Source of the DNA: Rosistilla oblonga
Lineage (GTDB): Bacteria; Planctomycetota; Planctomycetia; Pirellulales; Pirellulaceae
DNA length: 64,000 nucleotides
Assembly (NCBI RefSeq): GCF_007751715.1
Contig: NZ_CP036292.1
Span: 4,347,339 to 4,411,338 of the forward strand
Direction: 5' to 3'
Shown here: positions 10,267 through 19,497 of the stretch, in pieces
How positions within the stretch are numbered: position 1 is the first letter of the stretch
Layout: each line of letters begins with the position of its first letter
Notes under the pieces: model-generated
Databases searched by the model: none
Seen by the model: the letters and a program-made list of their open reading frames with translations, nothing else
Told to the model about the DNA's origin: nothing
Program-made: the position numbers and the translations under genes

Positions 10267-11817
10267 ATGCGAGTTGGGCTGAGGCTTTTTGGTCGTCTGT
10301 TTCGTCGACAGTTGCACCATCGCGGCGACCACTCGCCCAAGCATACCGGCTTGGATAAACGCCAGCCCGACCAAGCCCACCCCGATGATCACCGACTTCA
10401 CGATCCCGTACGACGGCGGCGCGGCGAGCAACATAAAGTAGGCGAAGAAAAACAGGCCCGATGAGAAATACATCCCGCCCCACGGTTCCATGCAGCGTTC
10501 GAACGATTTGATCACGTTTTGCGAATAGACGCCAAAGACCGTCTTGTTTTCGAGCATCGACAACAACACGACCGGCATCAGGCCCCAGACGCTGATCATG
10601 ACAAAGACGCCCCAGAACAGCGTCAACGGCTCGCCGATGATCGAACCGGCCAGCTGACCTGGAATCGAAGCAACCAATGCTGCAACCAACACCATCAGCC
10701 CGCTTGGCAGTCCGCCGGCGGAAACTTCATAAGGCCAGCGAGGTTCACCCTCCTCGTCGGCGGTGGCTCGCGACATGACCGAAAGATAACGCGATCCCAA
10801 CAGAATCCCACAGACGCCAAGCGCCGCTGCCCCAACGATCGCCGAAACGAAGGCACCCGCCGATTGAGCCAAGTACCAAACGATCAATCCACCGCTGCAA
10901 ACAGCGGCGACGATCGATAACTGCATGACGACGTTGGGATCGGTGAAGACGGAAAAGACATCGCGAAACCAACCGGCGACGTCGGGATTCTCGTACAGTT
11001 TGTCGAGATCCTCATCCATTTGAGTCGATTCGGCGTCGCGCAACAGATCCGCGGCAGATTTATTGAACGGGGAATCTTGGCGGTCGGGACGATGGACCGA
11101 GTCGCGAAGTTCAAACGTCGCGGCCGACTCCATCGATGGACTGTATTTCGGAACGACCTTCGGCGGATCGGGAACGGTGATCATCGAAGTGCAATCGCCG
11201 CACTTGATCCGATTTCCCGTTTGACTCGGCTTGGCGTAGTGCGCCGATTCACAAACCGGGCAGGGAAAACGAAACTCCGTCTCGGGAACCTCGGGCATCG
11301 CGTCGGGGACGACATCTTCGGTCCCCAACCAATCATCGAGCGACGTGTTTTGCCGTCGCGGTGCTTCGGACAGGGAGAGCGAAAAGGGATCGGAATCCTG
11401 CGAGTCGTCATCAGATGAAAAGAGATCATCCGACGCGTTGTCGGCTGCCGGAATCGATTGAGCCAGCTTGGCGAGCGGATCGTCCGCGTCGACCGCTGCT
11501 GGCTCGACCGCTGACTTAGCCTTCGTTTTCGCCGACGGGGGCGCCGCTGGCTGATCATCGACAACGGGGGCGACGGGGGCCGCCGCAGGAGGAACCGACA
11601 GAGGCTTGTCCATCGGCGGCGCGGTGGCAGGTTCGTCGGCGACCGGATCGCCGAGGTTGAACCAATCGTCGTCATCGCTAGCGGTCGCGGTGATCCCCGG
11701 CACTTTAAACGTGCTGCTGCACTTGGGACAACGAACGCGCGAACCGGCCATCTGCTGACCGGCTCGCACCGCTGCGTGACATTTTGGACAATTTACAACT
11801 TGGGGGCTGTCGCTCAC
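10264..11817 (-). CDS. Zinc-ribbon, multi-pass membrane protein
   Basis: The 517-residue protein starts with a MJ0042-type zinc ribbon: CPKCHAAVRAGQQMAGSRVR followed by CPKCSSTFKVPG, four cysteines in two CxxC pairs. A Pro/Ala/Asp-rich linker follows (about residues 50-170), then a second CxxC pair of the form CPVC...CGDC near residues 188-215. The C-terminal half contains about six hydrophobic segments, ending in a Thr/Lys/Gln-rich tail. The arrangement of ribbon, low-complexity linker and membrane block is common in planctomycetes, but the job is not known. The gene ends in a tandem repeat. A gap of only 19 bases separates its start from the stop of the frr gene, which lies downstream on the genome and upstream in transcription, so co-transcription with frr is likely. 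Confidence 0.85.
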   Translation of the reverse strand: MSDSPQVVNCPKCHAAVRAGQQMAGSRVRCPKCSSTFKVPGITATASDDDDWFNLGDPVADEPATAPPMDKPLSVPPAAAPVAPVVDDQPAAPPSAKTKAKSAVEPAAVDADDPLAKLAQSIPAADNASDDLFSSDDDSQDSDPFSLSLSEAPRRQNTSLDDWLGTEDVVPDAMPEVPETEFRFPCPVCESAHYAKPSQTGNRIKCGDCTSMITVPDPPKVVPKYSPSMESAATFELRDSVHRPDRQDSPFNKSAADLLRDAESTQMDEDLDKLYENPDVAGWFRDVFSVFTDPNVVMQLSIVAAVCSGGLIVWYLAQSAGAFVSAIVGAAALGVCGILLGSRYLSVMSRATADEEGEPRWPYEVSAGGLPSGLMVLVAALVASIPGQLAGSIIGEPLTLFWGVFVMISVWGLMPVVLLSMLENKTVFGVYSQNVIKSFERCMEPWGGMYFSSGLFFFAYFMLLAAPPSYGIVKSVIIGVGLVGLAFIQAGMLGRVVAAMVQLSTKQTTKKPQPNSH

Positions 11818-11836
11818 CGCGACCTCTCAATCGTGA

Positions 11837-12397
11837 TTACCCTTCCATGACTTCGCTTTCGCGGGCCTTGGCAACTTCGCCAATCTGACTTTCATACTTT
11901 TTGGTCAGATCCTGAATTTCGTTTTTGACGCGATCGCGATCATCTTCGCTCATCGTCTTATCTTTCTCTTCGCCATCGGCTGCCTTGTTGGCATCGCGGC
12001 GGATGTTGCGGATCGAAACCTTCGCTTCTTCGGAAAGCTCTTTGATCCGGGCAACCATCTTCTTACGAACTTCGGTCGACAAAGGTGGGACGTTCAGACG
12101 GATCATGTGGCCGTCGTTTTGCGGGTTCAGACCGAGGTCGCCCGCAACGATCGCCTTTTCAATCTCTTTGATCGTCGATTGATCGTAGGGCCGAATCACA
12201 ATCTGCTGTGGCTCGGGAGTGCCGATCGAAGCGAGTTGTTTAAGCGGAGTCTGTGAACCGTAGACTTCGACACGGATCGAATCGACGAGACCAGGCGTGG
12301 CGCGACCGGTGCGAATGCCCGTCAGGCTGTGCTTGAGGTGAGCAACCGCTTTTTCCATGCGTTCTTCGGCATCGAGTTGAATTTCTTCCGCAGACAT
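11837..12397 (-). CDS. frr: Ribosome recycling factor
   Basis: A 186-residue protein beginning MSAEEIQLDAEERMEKAVAH and carrying the RRF hallmarks TGRATPGLVDSIRVEVYGS, PLKQLASI, IRPYD and IRLNVPPLSTEVRKKMV. It splits post-termination ribosomes with EF-G in the cytoplasm. The frame is open further upstream to 12463, but ATG 12397 is chosen because the family starts here and the length is then the normal 185 or so. In many bacteria pyrH sits next to frr; it is not here. The downstream zinc-ribbon gene follows after 19 bases. Confidence 0.97.
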   Translation of the reverse strand: MSAEEIQLDAEERMEKAVAHLKHSLTGIRTGRATPGLVDSIRVEVYGSQTPLKQLASIGTPEPQQIVIRPYDQSTIKEIEKAIVAGDLGLNPQNDGHMIRLNVPPLSTEVRKKMVARIKELSEEAKVSIRNIRRDANKAADGEEKDKTMSEDDRDRVKNEIQDLTKKYESQIGEVAKARESEVMEG

Positions 12398-12866
12398 CGA
12401 TCGTAACCTTTCCTTGCGAACATAACTTTGATTTATCGATCGTGGCGCCGCGCGACGGTGCATCGGACGCCACCGGATCGTGCGAGCGTGAACAACGCTC
12501 TATCTTAGCCGCCCGCTGTAGCAGCGGGAACTAGTGTGGCAAAAATGCCTAGAGCAAATCGGTGTTTGATTTTAGGTAGATCTGTGGTGCGTTGGCAGTT
12601 CCCACGAGAACTCGCCACAACCGCATCGCGATGATTTTCCTAGGTTGGCAAACGGATTTGACCCTGCAATTTCTGCCGCTGGCGAACGGTTTCGCCCGCG
12701 GTGTCGAGACGGCCCGTCGGCGGGCCCCCTCGGAAGCTACTGAATCGAAAAAGCCTCGGTCACTTGAAGCGACCGAGGCTCTTTTGGATTGGAGGTGTGT
12801 ATGCGATGTCTATCGGCTCACCAACGGTGTGAGTTACATAGGCCGCGCGGCACACTCGGTTCCGAT
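12398..12866. other. Intergenic region upstream of frr
   Basis: About 470 bases with no supported gene. It should contain the frr promoter near its left end. A small hairpin CCCGCTGTAGCAGCGGG lies near 12510-12526. The right end holds the terminator of the Cys-repeat gene (12752-12785). Confidence 0.5.
12752..12785 (-). terminator. Intrinsic terminator of the Cys-repeat gene
   Basis: AGCCTCGGTC (12752-12761) pairs perfectly with GACCGAGGCT (12771-12780) around a 9-base loop. On the minus strand the stem is followed by a U-rich run (complement of GAATCGAAAA to its left); on the plus strand it is followed by CTTTT, so it could work in both directions. It lies about 90 bases beyond the stop of the gene at 12867. 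Confidence 0.75.
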
Positions 12867-13400
12867 TTACATTCCGCAACCGCAAGCTGGTTCGCAACCG
12901 CAAGCTGGCTCGAAGCCACATGCTGGTTCGCAACCGCAAGCTGGTTCGCAGCAGTTGTTGCTCTTCTTGAAGATCTTGCCGAACAAACCGCTCAGGCAGC
13001 ACTTCTTCTTAGGTGCACAGCAAGCGTCGATGCCGCAAGCTGGTTCGCAACCGCAAGCTGGTTCGCAGCTGTAGACAGTTTCGCAACCGCAAGCTGGCTC
13101 GATGCCACATGCTGGTTCGCAGCAGTTGTTCTTCTTGAAGACCTTGCCGAACAGGCCGCTCAAGCAGCATTTCTTCTTTGGGGCACAGCAGGGGTCAACA
13201 CCACAGACTGGCTCGCAGCAAACTGGTTCGCAACCGCATGCTGGTTCGTAAGCACAAATTGGCTCACACGAATCGCATGGGCTGTCGCAACAGCTGTTTT
13301 TACCGAACAGTTTGTCCAAACAACCAAAGGCTTGAACGTTGGCAGCACTTGCACTGATGAATGCAACGGCCAGGAAAGCTGGTAGGATCATTCGACGCAT
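12867..13400 (-). CDS. Exported cysteine-rich protein with CEPACG repeats
   Basis: A 177-residue protein with a signal peptide (MRRMILPAFLAVAFISASAA, cleavage near NVQA-FG). The mature part is built of short units of the type CEPACGCEP and has two near-identical long units CCAPKKKCCLSGLFGK followed by VFKK or IFKK, each then followed by a CCEPACG block; a third, diverged unit CLDKLFGKNSCC begins the series. By my count about 37 of some 150 mature residues are cysteine. Start ATG 13400 is chosen over the longer frame (13472) because of the signal peptide and a GGAGA ribosome site 7 bases upstream. Planctomycete-type exported Cys-repeat protein; metal binding or disulfide-crosslinked wall material are both possible, neither is proven. 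Confidence 0.85.
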   Translation of the reverse strand: MRRMILPAFLAVAFISASAANVQAFGCLDKLFGKNSCCDSPCDSCEPICAYEPACGCEPVCCEPVCGVDPCCAPKKKCCLSGLFGKVFKKNNCCEPACGIEPACGCETVYSCEPACGCEPACGIDACCAPKKKCCLSGLFGKIFKKSNNCCEPACGCEPACGFEPACGCEPACGCGM

Positions 13401-13771
13401 CGCCGATCTCCATAATTTAAAAGCGTACGTAATCTTTCTCACCCACGCATGACCACGGCTTGTTCCAAACAACGATCTTTATCGACACTGCTGGAGGGCA
13501 GGAGGTGTCAGGTGCCAATCGTCGAGCGGTTCAAGACGCTGTTATGCGTCACACCGCGCGGTGCTTACTGAATGCTATCGACGCCGCAGGGGACCATTGA
13601 TAGCTAAACCCTCCCGCTTTTCTAACCGGACGCCCTTTTGCAGTCGGATTCTCTTGCCAATAACGATCCTACCGATTATCCGCTACCAATTGCCTACCTG
13701 GCAGCCTTAACATTCGCCGCAGGAGACACCAACGGGCGGTATTGCCCGATAGCAAAGGGCAGAAATGCAAG
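13401..13771. other. Intergenic region between Cys-repeat gene and FAD oxidoreductase
   Basis: About 370 bases with no supported coding sequence. Short open frames here show no family resemblance. The promoter of the minus-strand Cys-repeat gene must lie in it. A weak stem GGGC...GCCC occurs near 13735-13760. Nothing else is evident. Confidence 0.45.
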
Positions 13772-15124
13772 CTATCGCGATCCGCAGCGCGATAAGAAGT
13801 CGGGCCAGACCAAATCGTTCAGCTTCTCGTCGGCCAAGTCGATCGTTTCGTTGACGTTCAAGTTCCCCTTGGTGATGTGCGCTCCGTTAAGCGCGTAGAA
13901 GCCGGGCAGCGACGTTACGATCGGTGGCAGTTTTTGCGAGTAGTCGATCGTGGGAAGCGCCATCACATGTTTGGCTCGGCTGATCTGAAACGCTTGCACT
14001 TGATCGCGCGAGAAATGGGAGTACATCTTTTCCAGCGTCGATAGGAATCGCTCCTGGATCTCCGCGTCCGATTCCTGCAGCCCGGGATCGCTGTCGGGCA
14101 GGTACTTCGGTAGATAGACCAACGCGTGCCCGCCAAGTTCCTTGCGGTCGACGATCGTCGACATCTCGATCACCGCTGTCAACGGGACCCAGTCGTCGGT
14201 GATGTTGGTGACATAATAAGGACTGATCGATTCGCTCAACAGCATCGACGCGCAGACAACTCCGATATATTCGACGCCCTGTAAACGCTGGTGCTCGTCT
14301 TCAGTCAACTCGGGACAGTGCTGGCTGATGATCGGCGAAGGGATCGTGCTGATCACGTTGTCAAACCGCTCGATCCGCCCGTCGCCAAAGTCGACGTCTA
14401 ATCCGCCCGCCTCGCAGCGCGTGATCGATTGCACCCCATGGCTGCTCAACAACCGCACGCCATTGCCGCGCAACGTTTCGACAAACCTATCGATGATCCG
14501 CGCATACCCGCCCGGGACATAGCCAAACATCTCGGTTTTGATCCCGCTGCGACGGGCTTTGTACATCCGCGAGATGTAGGACCAGATAAAGGCGGCGGAA
14601 GCTTTTTGATAGGTCTCGCCTAACTTGGCCCGCAGCAACGGCAGCCAGATCTTTTCAAAGGTCCCTTTGCCGCTGAGCCGTTTCAGAAAATCGGCGACGT
14701 GAATCTGTTCCAATCGCCGCCAATTCCGCAGCTTGGACGTATAGAAGATCGTCCCGCCGAGTCGCAACTTTTCGATCAGGGTCAGCGGCGGGAAGTTCAG
14801 GAACTCCCAAGAGTTCGACATCGAATAGAGCTGTCCGCCACTGAAGAACCCCGTCTTGGTCGTCACCCAACGGATCTCGTGTTCGAGATCGAGTTCCTTC
14901 AACAGACCGCGTAGATGCGAATCCGACAGCAGCGTGACGTGATAGAAGCGATCCCAGACGACATCGCCTAGAGAACAAGCGGAGGTCAGCCCGCCAAAAC
15001 TTGGTGCGGCTTCGCAAACGCTGACCTCTTGGCCGCGCTGCGACAACCGATGGGCCAGCGTCAGTCCCGCCATCCCGCCGCCGACGACAAGCCACTTCGA
15101 TTTTCCAGGATCATTCTCGGACAT
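13772..15124 (-). CDS. FAD-dependent amine-oxidase-like oxidoreductase
   Basis: A 450-residue flavoprotein. The N-terminus reads WLVVGGGMAGLTLAHRLSQR, the GxGxxG dinucleotide-binding motif of the FAD/NAD(P) Rossmann fold, followed after beta 2 by CEAAPSFGG. This N-terminal pattern and total length fit the NAD(P)-binding Rossmann-like / protoporphyrinogen-oxidase or amine-oxidase superfamily, including proteins related to UDP-galactopyranose mutase and those found near polysaccharide genes. The substrate is not predictable. It ends in LSRCGSR. The next gene on the same strand (secreted HEAT-like) ends 63 bases upstream of its start, so the two may be co-transcribed. Confidence 0.85.
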   Translation of the reverse strand: MSENDPGKSKWLVVGGGMAGLTLAHRLSQRGQEVSVCEAAPSFGGLTSACSLGDVVWDRFYHVTLLSDSHLRGLLKELDLEHEIRWVTTKTGFFSGGQLYSMSNSWEFLNFPPLTLIEKLRLGGTIFYTSKLRNWRRLEQIHVADFLKRLSGKGTFEKIWLPLLRAKLGETYQKASAAFIWSYISRMYKARRSGIKTEMFGYVPGGYARIIDRFVETLRGNGVRLLSSHGVQSITRCEAGGLDVDFGDGRIERFDNVISTIPSPIISQHCPELTEDEHQRLQGVEYIGVVCASMLLSESISPYYVTNITDDWVPLTAVIEMSTIVDRKELGGHALVYLPKYLPDSDPGLQESDAEIQERFLSTLEKMYSHFSRDQVQAFQISRAKHVMALPTIDYSQKLPPIVTSLPGFYALNGAHITKGNLNVNETIDLADEKLNDLVWPDFLSRCGSR

Positions 15125-15187
15125 CGTGCCTCAACAGATTCCGCCGGTTCATCCACGATCCGGCAACGGTAGATCGAGATGTTTTCG

Positions 15188-16522
15188 TTAGGGCTTGGCG
15201 ATCAGATCGGCAAGATATTTAGCCGGCTTGGAACGCAGTTCATCGCCCCCGCCAGGAAAGCCCAGCGAGGCGGTGAAGAAGACGACGATCGCATGCTCGC
15301 GTGGATTCAAGTAGCCCGCTTCTCGCAGGTCGCCGCCCAAGATCTTGATCGAAACCGCAACCGCGATATCGCGGACTTGTATCTCGATCCGATCGTGAGT
15401 GTCCCCGGGCTGGTCGGTCCCGATGGGCATTCGCCGCGCATCGTTACGCAGCGGTTCCAGTCGCGCCACGTCGCTTGGGTCGCCATATTTTGCGATCACC
15501 AACAACGCTTGCTCCAGCCCCTCGCCATATTTTGGGTCGATGATCTCTGGCCCCGTCAACTCTTCTCCGGCGGCGACAAATTCGGCCACGATATCGCGAG
15601 CCAATTCAACCGATTCCGGAACGCGATGCTGCAACGCAAAATACATAGCTTGCGGTTGATACGACACGCTGGCGCGACGCATCCAGAAACCGACAAGCTT
15701 CTGGTAGACCGGGGCCAGCATCGCATCCTTTAATGTCTCGCTGGTGACGGGGCTGTTCATGATCCGCACGATCACGCGTTCAACGCCCGGCGGGATTGGA
15801 GCGGATCGATCGCCGCAGGTTAAAAGCAACGCCACAGCATCGCCACGCTCCGGCGGCAGGAACTCCAGCATCATCCGGCGGACGACCAGATCGGCAGCTT
15901 TGTTTGCCGCAACCATCCTCAGCCCCGGGCCTTTGTCCAATTCTTCCATCAGCTCGCGATGTTGCCGCGACGCATCGACAAATAGTTCCCGAGCCGCATT
16001 GCTGTCGCCGATCAAACGCCGCGCGTAGTCCCAGCCCTCCATCTCGTCGCTCGCTCCCGACAGGAACGCCATCACCGCCGATTCAAAATCGTTGTTGCTC
16101 AACCGCGACATCAGGATCCGAATTCGCAACTGGACCTCTGGGTCGGGCGTATCGGCAGCGGCGGCCAACATCGGGATCGCACGTTCACCAAATTCGATCA
16201 GCCCCGCGACAGCTTCCTCGCGGATGGCAAATTTCGAGGACGACAGATCGGCGATCAACGCATCGATCCGCTGCCGATCGGCGGCGGTTAAAACGGTGAC
16301 CTCTTTGACGGTCCCCTTTTTATCAGCCGCTTTCGTATCGGAACCCGCAGCTGGTTGTTCGTCGTCGACTGGCGCAGCCGGTTCCGATGGGGATGCCTGA
16401 CCAGCCGACGGAACCGCTTCGTTCTCGGGGGGCTGAGCTGACGCAACACCCGCCGGTAGACAGATCAGCAAAACGAGCAATCGATGGAGCGTGGGCGATT
16501 TGAATTTTTCGCGAGTATTCAA
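15188..16522 (-). CDS. Secreted HEAT-repeat-like protein
   Basis: With a TTG start at 16522 the product has 444 residues and opens with a good signal peptide (basic NTREKFKSPTLHR, then LLVLLICLPAGVASA, cleavage before QPPENE). The TTG has GAGG 9 bases upstream; the ATG at 16570 and GTG at 16600 have no ribosome site and would give an unusually long N-region. After a Pro/Ala/Glu linker there is a helical repeat segment beginning RQRIDALIADLSSSKFAIRE and AVAGLIEFGERAIPMLAAAA, typical of HEAT/PBS-like repeats. The rest is alpha-helical with no catalytic motif that I recognise. Likely periplasmic scaffold or binding protein; family not named. Confidence 0.75.
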   Translation of the reverse strand: MNTREKFKSPTLHRLLVLLICLPAGVASAQPPENEAVPSAGQASPSEPAAPVDDEQPAAGSDTKAADKKGTVKEVTVLTAADRQRIDALIADLSSSKFAIREEAVAGLIEFGERAIPMLAAAADTPDPEVQLRIRILMSRLSNNDFESAVMAFLSGASDEMEGWDYARRLIGDSNAARELFVDASRQHRELMEELDKGPGLRMVAANKAADLVVRRMMLEFLPPERGDAVALLLTCGDRSAPIPPGVERVIVRIMNSPVTSETLKDAMLAPVYQKLVGFWMRRASVSYQPQAMYFALQHRVPESVELARDIVAEFVAAGEELTGPEIIDPKYGEGLEQALLVIAKYGDPSDVARLEPLRNDARRMPIGTDQPGDTHDRIEIQVRDIAVAVSIKILGGDLREAGYLNPREHAIVVFFTASLGFPGGGDELRSKPAKYLADLIAKP

Positions 16523-17160
16523 TGAAGCATGCCTCAAACGGGGTGCTCGGAATTCAACGATTGAAGCCATCGTGTGGCTCGTGCGACGACCTGGCGGCAA
16601 CGGCTGCTGCGAAGCGGAAACTACAGCACAACCAAGTTACGCATTGGGGACACAAAAATCAAAAGCCAGCCGAGCAACCATCGTCGCTAATCCAGCGTTT
16701 CCAACGGCAGACAGCAGCGATGCCACCAATGACAGTGCAGCCCCGACGCCGTCCCGGGGAACACTCCGCGACGCCGCTTGGAGGTCTGCATACATATAAA
16801 GGAACCGGCGGTTGGCCGCTTGGCAAGCTGCGTCAACTTTATCAGTTAATCTTAGCACGGGAAGCGTCGCTAGCGGAGAATCGTTAAAGCCGCATATTAA
16901 AGGGTTGTCGTCGACGCAGGGCGTGGCTAGATTGAGAGGGTACAGGGATTTGCGGCCGCTTGCAGCCTTCACTGCTAAACAGCCACTCGAATGCTTGGTA
17001 TACCGCCTGCGGTCTGCCCATGATGCTATCGAGTCTCGCACAGCCGCAGCCCCTTGCATGGGACGAGCGGCTTTTTTCGTAAGCAGTTTGAAATGTACCG
17101 ACTGCGGCACGCTGCTCGCCCGCGGTTCAAAACACGCGTTACGGAAAGCGATACCTCAGC
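16523..17160. other. Long leader region upstream of the trans-sulfuration gene
   Basis: A 638-base stretch between divergent genes with no convincing coding sequence. Its right part (about 16860-17077) is GC-structured and ends in an intrinsic terminator 84 bases before the start of the PLP enzyme gene. It may contain a small RNA or a cis-acting leader; no known riboswitch class was recognised by eye. Confidence 0.45.
17042..17077 (+). terminator. Intrinsic terminator / possible attenuator ahead of the trans-sulfuration gene
   Basis: AGCCGC (17042-17047) pairs with GCGGCT (17067-17072), with an inner CCC/GGG pairing, and is followed directly by six T residues (17072-17077). No gene is seen just upstream to be terminated, so it could end a small RNA or act as an attenuator for the downstream sulfur-metabolism gene. 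Confidence 0.6.
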
Positions 17161-18393
17161 ATGGCTACCGACACAGTGGAACAAAACAGCGAAAAGCAAA
17201 CTCCGGCGAAACAAACTCCGGCGAAGCAGGGCATGAGCACCAAAAGTGTGCATGCGGGCGAAGACCGTCAGAAGCCGGGGGACGCGATCGCCGATCCGAT
17301 CTTCTGTTCATCGACCTTCACCTTTCGAACCACCGACGATGTGATCGATTACTGCGAAGGACGCAGCGACCGCGAGGAATATGGTCGTTACGGCAACCCG
17401 AACGAACGGAGCGTCGAACGCAAACTGGCGGCGCTCGATTGTGGCGAAGCAGCGATCGTTTACGGCAGCGGAATGGCGGCGATCGTGGGCCTGTTGATGG
17501 CCAAGTTGAACGCTGGCGACGAGATCGTCTTCTTCGATCAATGTTACCACCGCAGCCGAGAATTCTGCAGCAAGCATCTGGCCCGCTTCGGCGTCGTCAC
17601 GCGGCAAGTTCCCACCGGCGACTACGATGCGATGGAAGCTGCGATCAACGAAAATACGCGGATGTTGGTCAGCGAATCGCCGACCAATCCGCATCTGACC
17701 TGCATCGATCTGGAACAGTTCGTGGCGTTGGGCAAGGCGCACGAAGTCGAAACTTTGATCGATGCGACGTTGGCAACTCCTTACAACATCCAACCGCTGG
17801 AATTTGGCGTCGATTACGTGTTGCACTCGGCGACCAAATATCTCGGCGGCCACAACGATCTGTTGGCGGGCGTGATCGTCGGCAGTGCCGAAGCGTTGGA
17901 CCCGGTCCGCAATCTGCGCGGGATCATGGGTGCGGTGAACTCTCCGCACAACATGTATCTGTTGGAACGTGGGCTGAAGACGTTTGAACTTCGCATGCAG
18001 CGGCACAACGCCAACGGTCAAGCGATCGCCGAATTCTTGGAATCGCACCCGCGCGTCGAACGCGTTTATTACCCCGGTCTGAAGTCGCATCCGACTCACG
18101 AGATCGCGACCCAGACGATGCGTGGTTTCGGCGGCTTGGTCACCTTTACGATCAAAGACGCAGATATGCGGCAGACGGCGAACATCGTCGATGCCGCGAA
18201 GATCCCACGGATCGCACCGAGCCTGGGTGGAGTCGAATCGCTGATCGAGCAACCGTTGGTGATGAGCTACTACAAATGCACGCCAGAACAGCGGGCGTCG
18301 TATGGCATCGCCGACAACATGATCCGCATGTCGTGCGGCATCGAAAACACCGAAGACCTGATCGCCGATCTCGACCAAGCGTTGCAGGCGTAA
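17161..18393 (+). CDS. Trans-sulfuration PLP enzyme (cystathionine gamma-synthase/lyase family)
   Basis: A 410-residue fold-type I PLP enzyme of the Cys/Met metabolism family. The PLP lysine is in HSATKYLGGHND, with SESPTNPHL upstream and IDATLATPYNIQPL before it; the YGSGMAAI stretch contacts the cofactor phosphate. It would make or split a C-S bond of a homoserine derivative in methionine or cysteine synthesis; synthase, lyase and sulfhydrylase cannot be told apart here. The N-terminus has a repeated KQTPAKQTPAKQ tract before MSTKSVHAGE, which is where homologues usually begin (ATG 17233); either start is possible, and ATG 17161 has GGAAAG upstream. A strong terminator follows at 18429. Confidence 0.92.
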   Translation: MATDTVEQNSEKQTPAKQTPAKQGMSTKSVHAGEDRQKPGDAIADPIFCSSTFTFRTTDDVIDYCEGRSDREEYGRYGNPNERSVERKLAALDCGEAAIVYGSGMAAIVGLLMAKLNAGDEIVFFDQCYHRSREFCSKHLARFGVVTRQVPTGDYDAMEAAINENTRMLVSESPTNPHLTCIDLEQFVALGKAHEVETLIDATLATPYNIQPLEFGVDYVLHSATKYLGGHNDLLAGVIVGSAEALDPVRNLRGIMGAVNSPHNMYLLERGLKTFELRMQRHNANGQAIAEFLESHPRVERVYYPGLKSHPTHEIATQTMRGFGGLVTFTIKDADMRQTANIVDAAKIPRIAPSLGGVESLIEQPLVMSYYKCTPEQRASYGIADNMIRMSCGIENTEDLIADLDQALQA

Positions 18394-18428
18394 CGGTTCG
18401 ACGATCGGACGACCTTCCAATCGACAAC

Positions 18429-18458
18429 GGCCAGGCTTCTCGCAGCCTGGCCTTTTTT
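18429..18458 (+). terminator. Intrinsic terminator after the trans-sulfuration gene
   Basis: GGCCAGGCT (18429-18437) pairs perfectly with AGCCTGGCC (18444-18452) across a 6-base loop and is followed by six T residues. This is the clearest rho-independent terminator of the window. Confidence 0.9.
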
Positions 18459-18693
18459 CGTGCCCGGTCCGAAGAAGCGTTCTCGCGAATTGGGAACCTG
18501 CGATCTCGGCGACGGAGTCGAATTTTGCCCGCCGTTTCAAGCAGCAGCGTCGATTTGCTGAAATACAAAAACACTGATCGCTCTGCTTGAGTTTCGCGAC
18601 GGACGCGAAAACATCGGGTAGACTCAAAGGTATGATCCGGCAACCGATCCGCGGCTGTCGGTCACTTTTCGTCATCCACAGGAAACGCAACGC

Positions 18694-19497
18694 ATGTCGG
18701 CGGACGCTTCAGGATCTCCTAACTTGGACACCTCGGTCCAGCGACGACAAACGCTCGAGCACTGCATTCGAGATGCGCCGGCGGACGTCGAGCCCTATTT
18801 GGAACTGGCTCAGATCCACCGCGCGCTCGACAAACCGATCGAAGCGCAAAAGGTGCTCGAGAAAGCGGTTCGCATCTCCGGCGACCATCCCGAGGTGTTG
18901 TGGCAGCTCGAAGAAGCCGAACTCGCTCGCAGCCTGCAGCGATTAAAAGAGTTCAAGGAGCTTCATAACAAACATCCGACGCCCGATGTGACCAGCGATC
19001 TTGAACGCGCTCAAAATGAATGGGCGATCCGCCGGGCCGAGGTCTGCCGTAAGCGACTGCAACGCGATCCCAGCCAGACCAATCTTTACATCGTGATGGC
19101 TGAAGCGATGTACGAGATGGGGCAATTTGCCGAGGCGGCCGAAGCTTTGGAACCGGCGCTGAACGATCCGCAAGAATGCAGCAAAGCCCATCTGGTTCGC
19201 GGGATGTGTCTGCAAGCGACCAACCAGCCGCTCGAAGCGCTCGCTTCGTTTCGCGGAGCGGCTTTGCGGCGAGCGGTCCAGCCAGCGGCCAACATTAAAC
19301 TGGCGGCGCTTCGTCACGCGGCTGACCTCGCTTCGCGACTGGGGCTGCGGGCGACCTGCAAACGCTATCTCCGCGGCATCCTTCAATTGAATCCCAACGA
19401 TCACGTTGCAACCCAAACGCTGGCCCGATTGGAAGCCAAAGGGGCGTCCGACATTCACGACCTGGAGACCACTGAAAATGTCCCAAGCAATCGTTAA
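18694..19497 (+). CDS. TPR repeat protein, first gene of a WXG100-type triad
   Basis: A 267-residue soluble helical protein with TPR-like helix pairs, for example VEPYLELAQIHRALDKPIEA near residue 30, TNLYIVMAEAMYEMGQFAEA near residue 130, and KAHLVRGMCLQATNQPLEA near residue 165. No signal peptide or membrane segment. ATG 18694 has AGGA upstream. The last 20 bases overlap the start of the WXG100-like gene, so the two are translationally coupled and probably act together. TPR proteins normally bind partner proteins, here perhaps as a chaperone or adaptor for the downstream helical proteins; this is inference. Confidence 0.85.
   Translation: MSADASGSPNLDTSVQRRQTLEHCIRDAPADVEPYLELAQIHRALDKPIEAQKVLEKAVRISGDHPEVLWQLEEAELARSLQRLKEFKELHNKHPTPDVTSDLERAQNEWAIRRAEVCRKRLQRDPSQTNLYIVMAEAMYEMGQFAEAAEALEPALNDPQECSKAHLVRGMCLQATNQPLEALASFRGAALRRAVQPAANIKLAALRHAADLASRLGLRATCKRYLRGILQLNPNDHVATQTLARLEAKGASDIHDLETTENVPSNR

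Noticed and set aside
12592-13074. Plus-strand frame with QPQAGSQPQAGS repeats
   Set aside because: This is the antisense reading of the CEPACG-repeat gene; the repeat is inherited from the real gene on the minus strand.
17308-18690. 460-codon minus-strand frame opposite the PLP enzyme
   Set aside because: Antisense of a well-supported enzyme and it crosses its terminator; no family resemblance.
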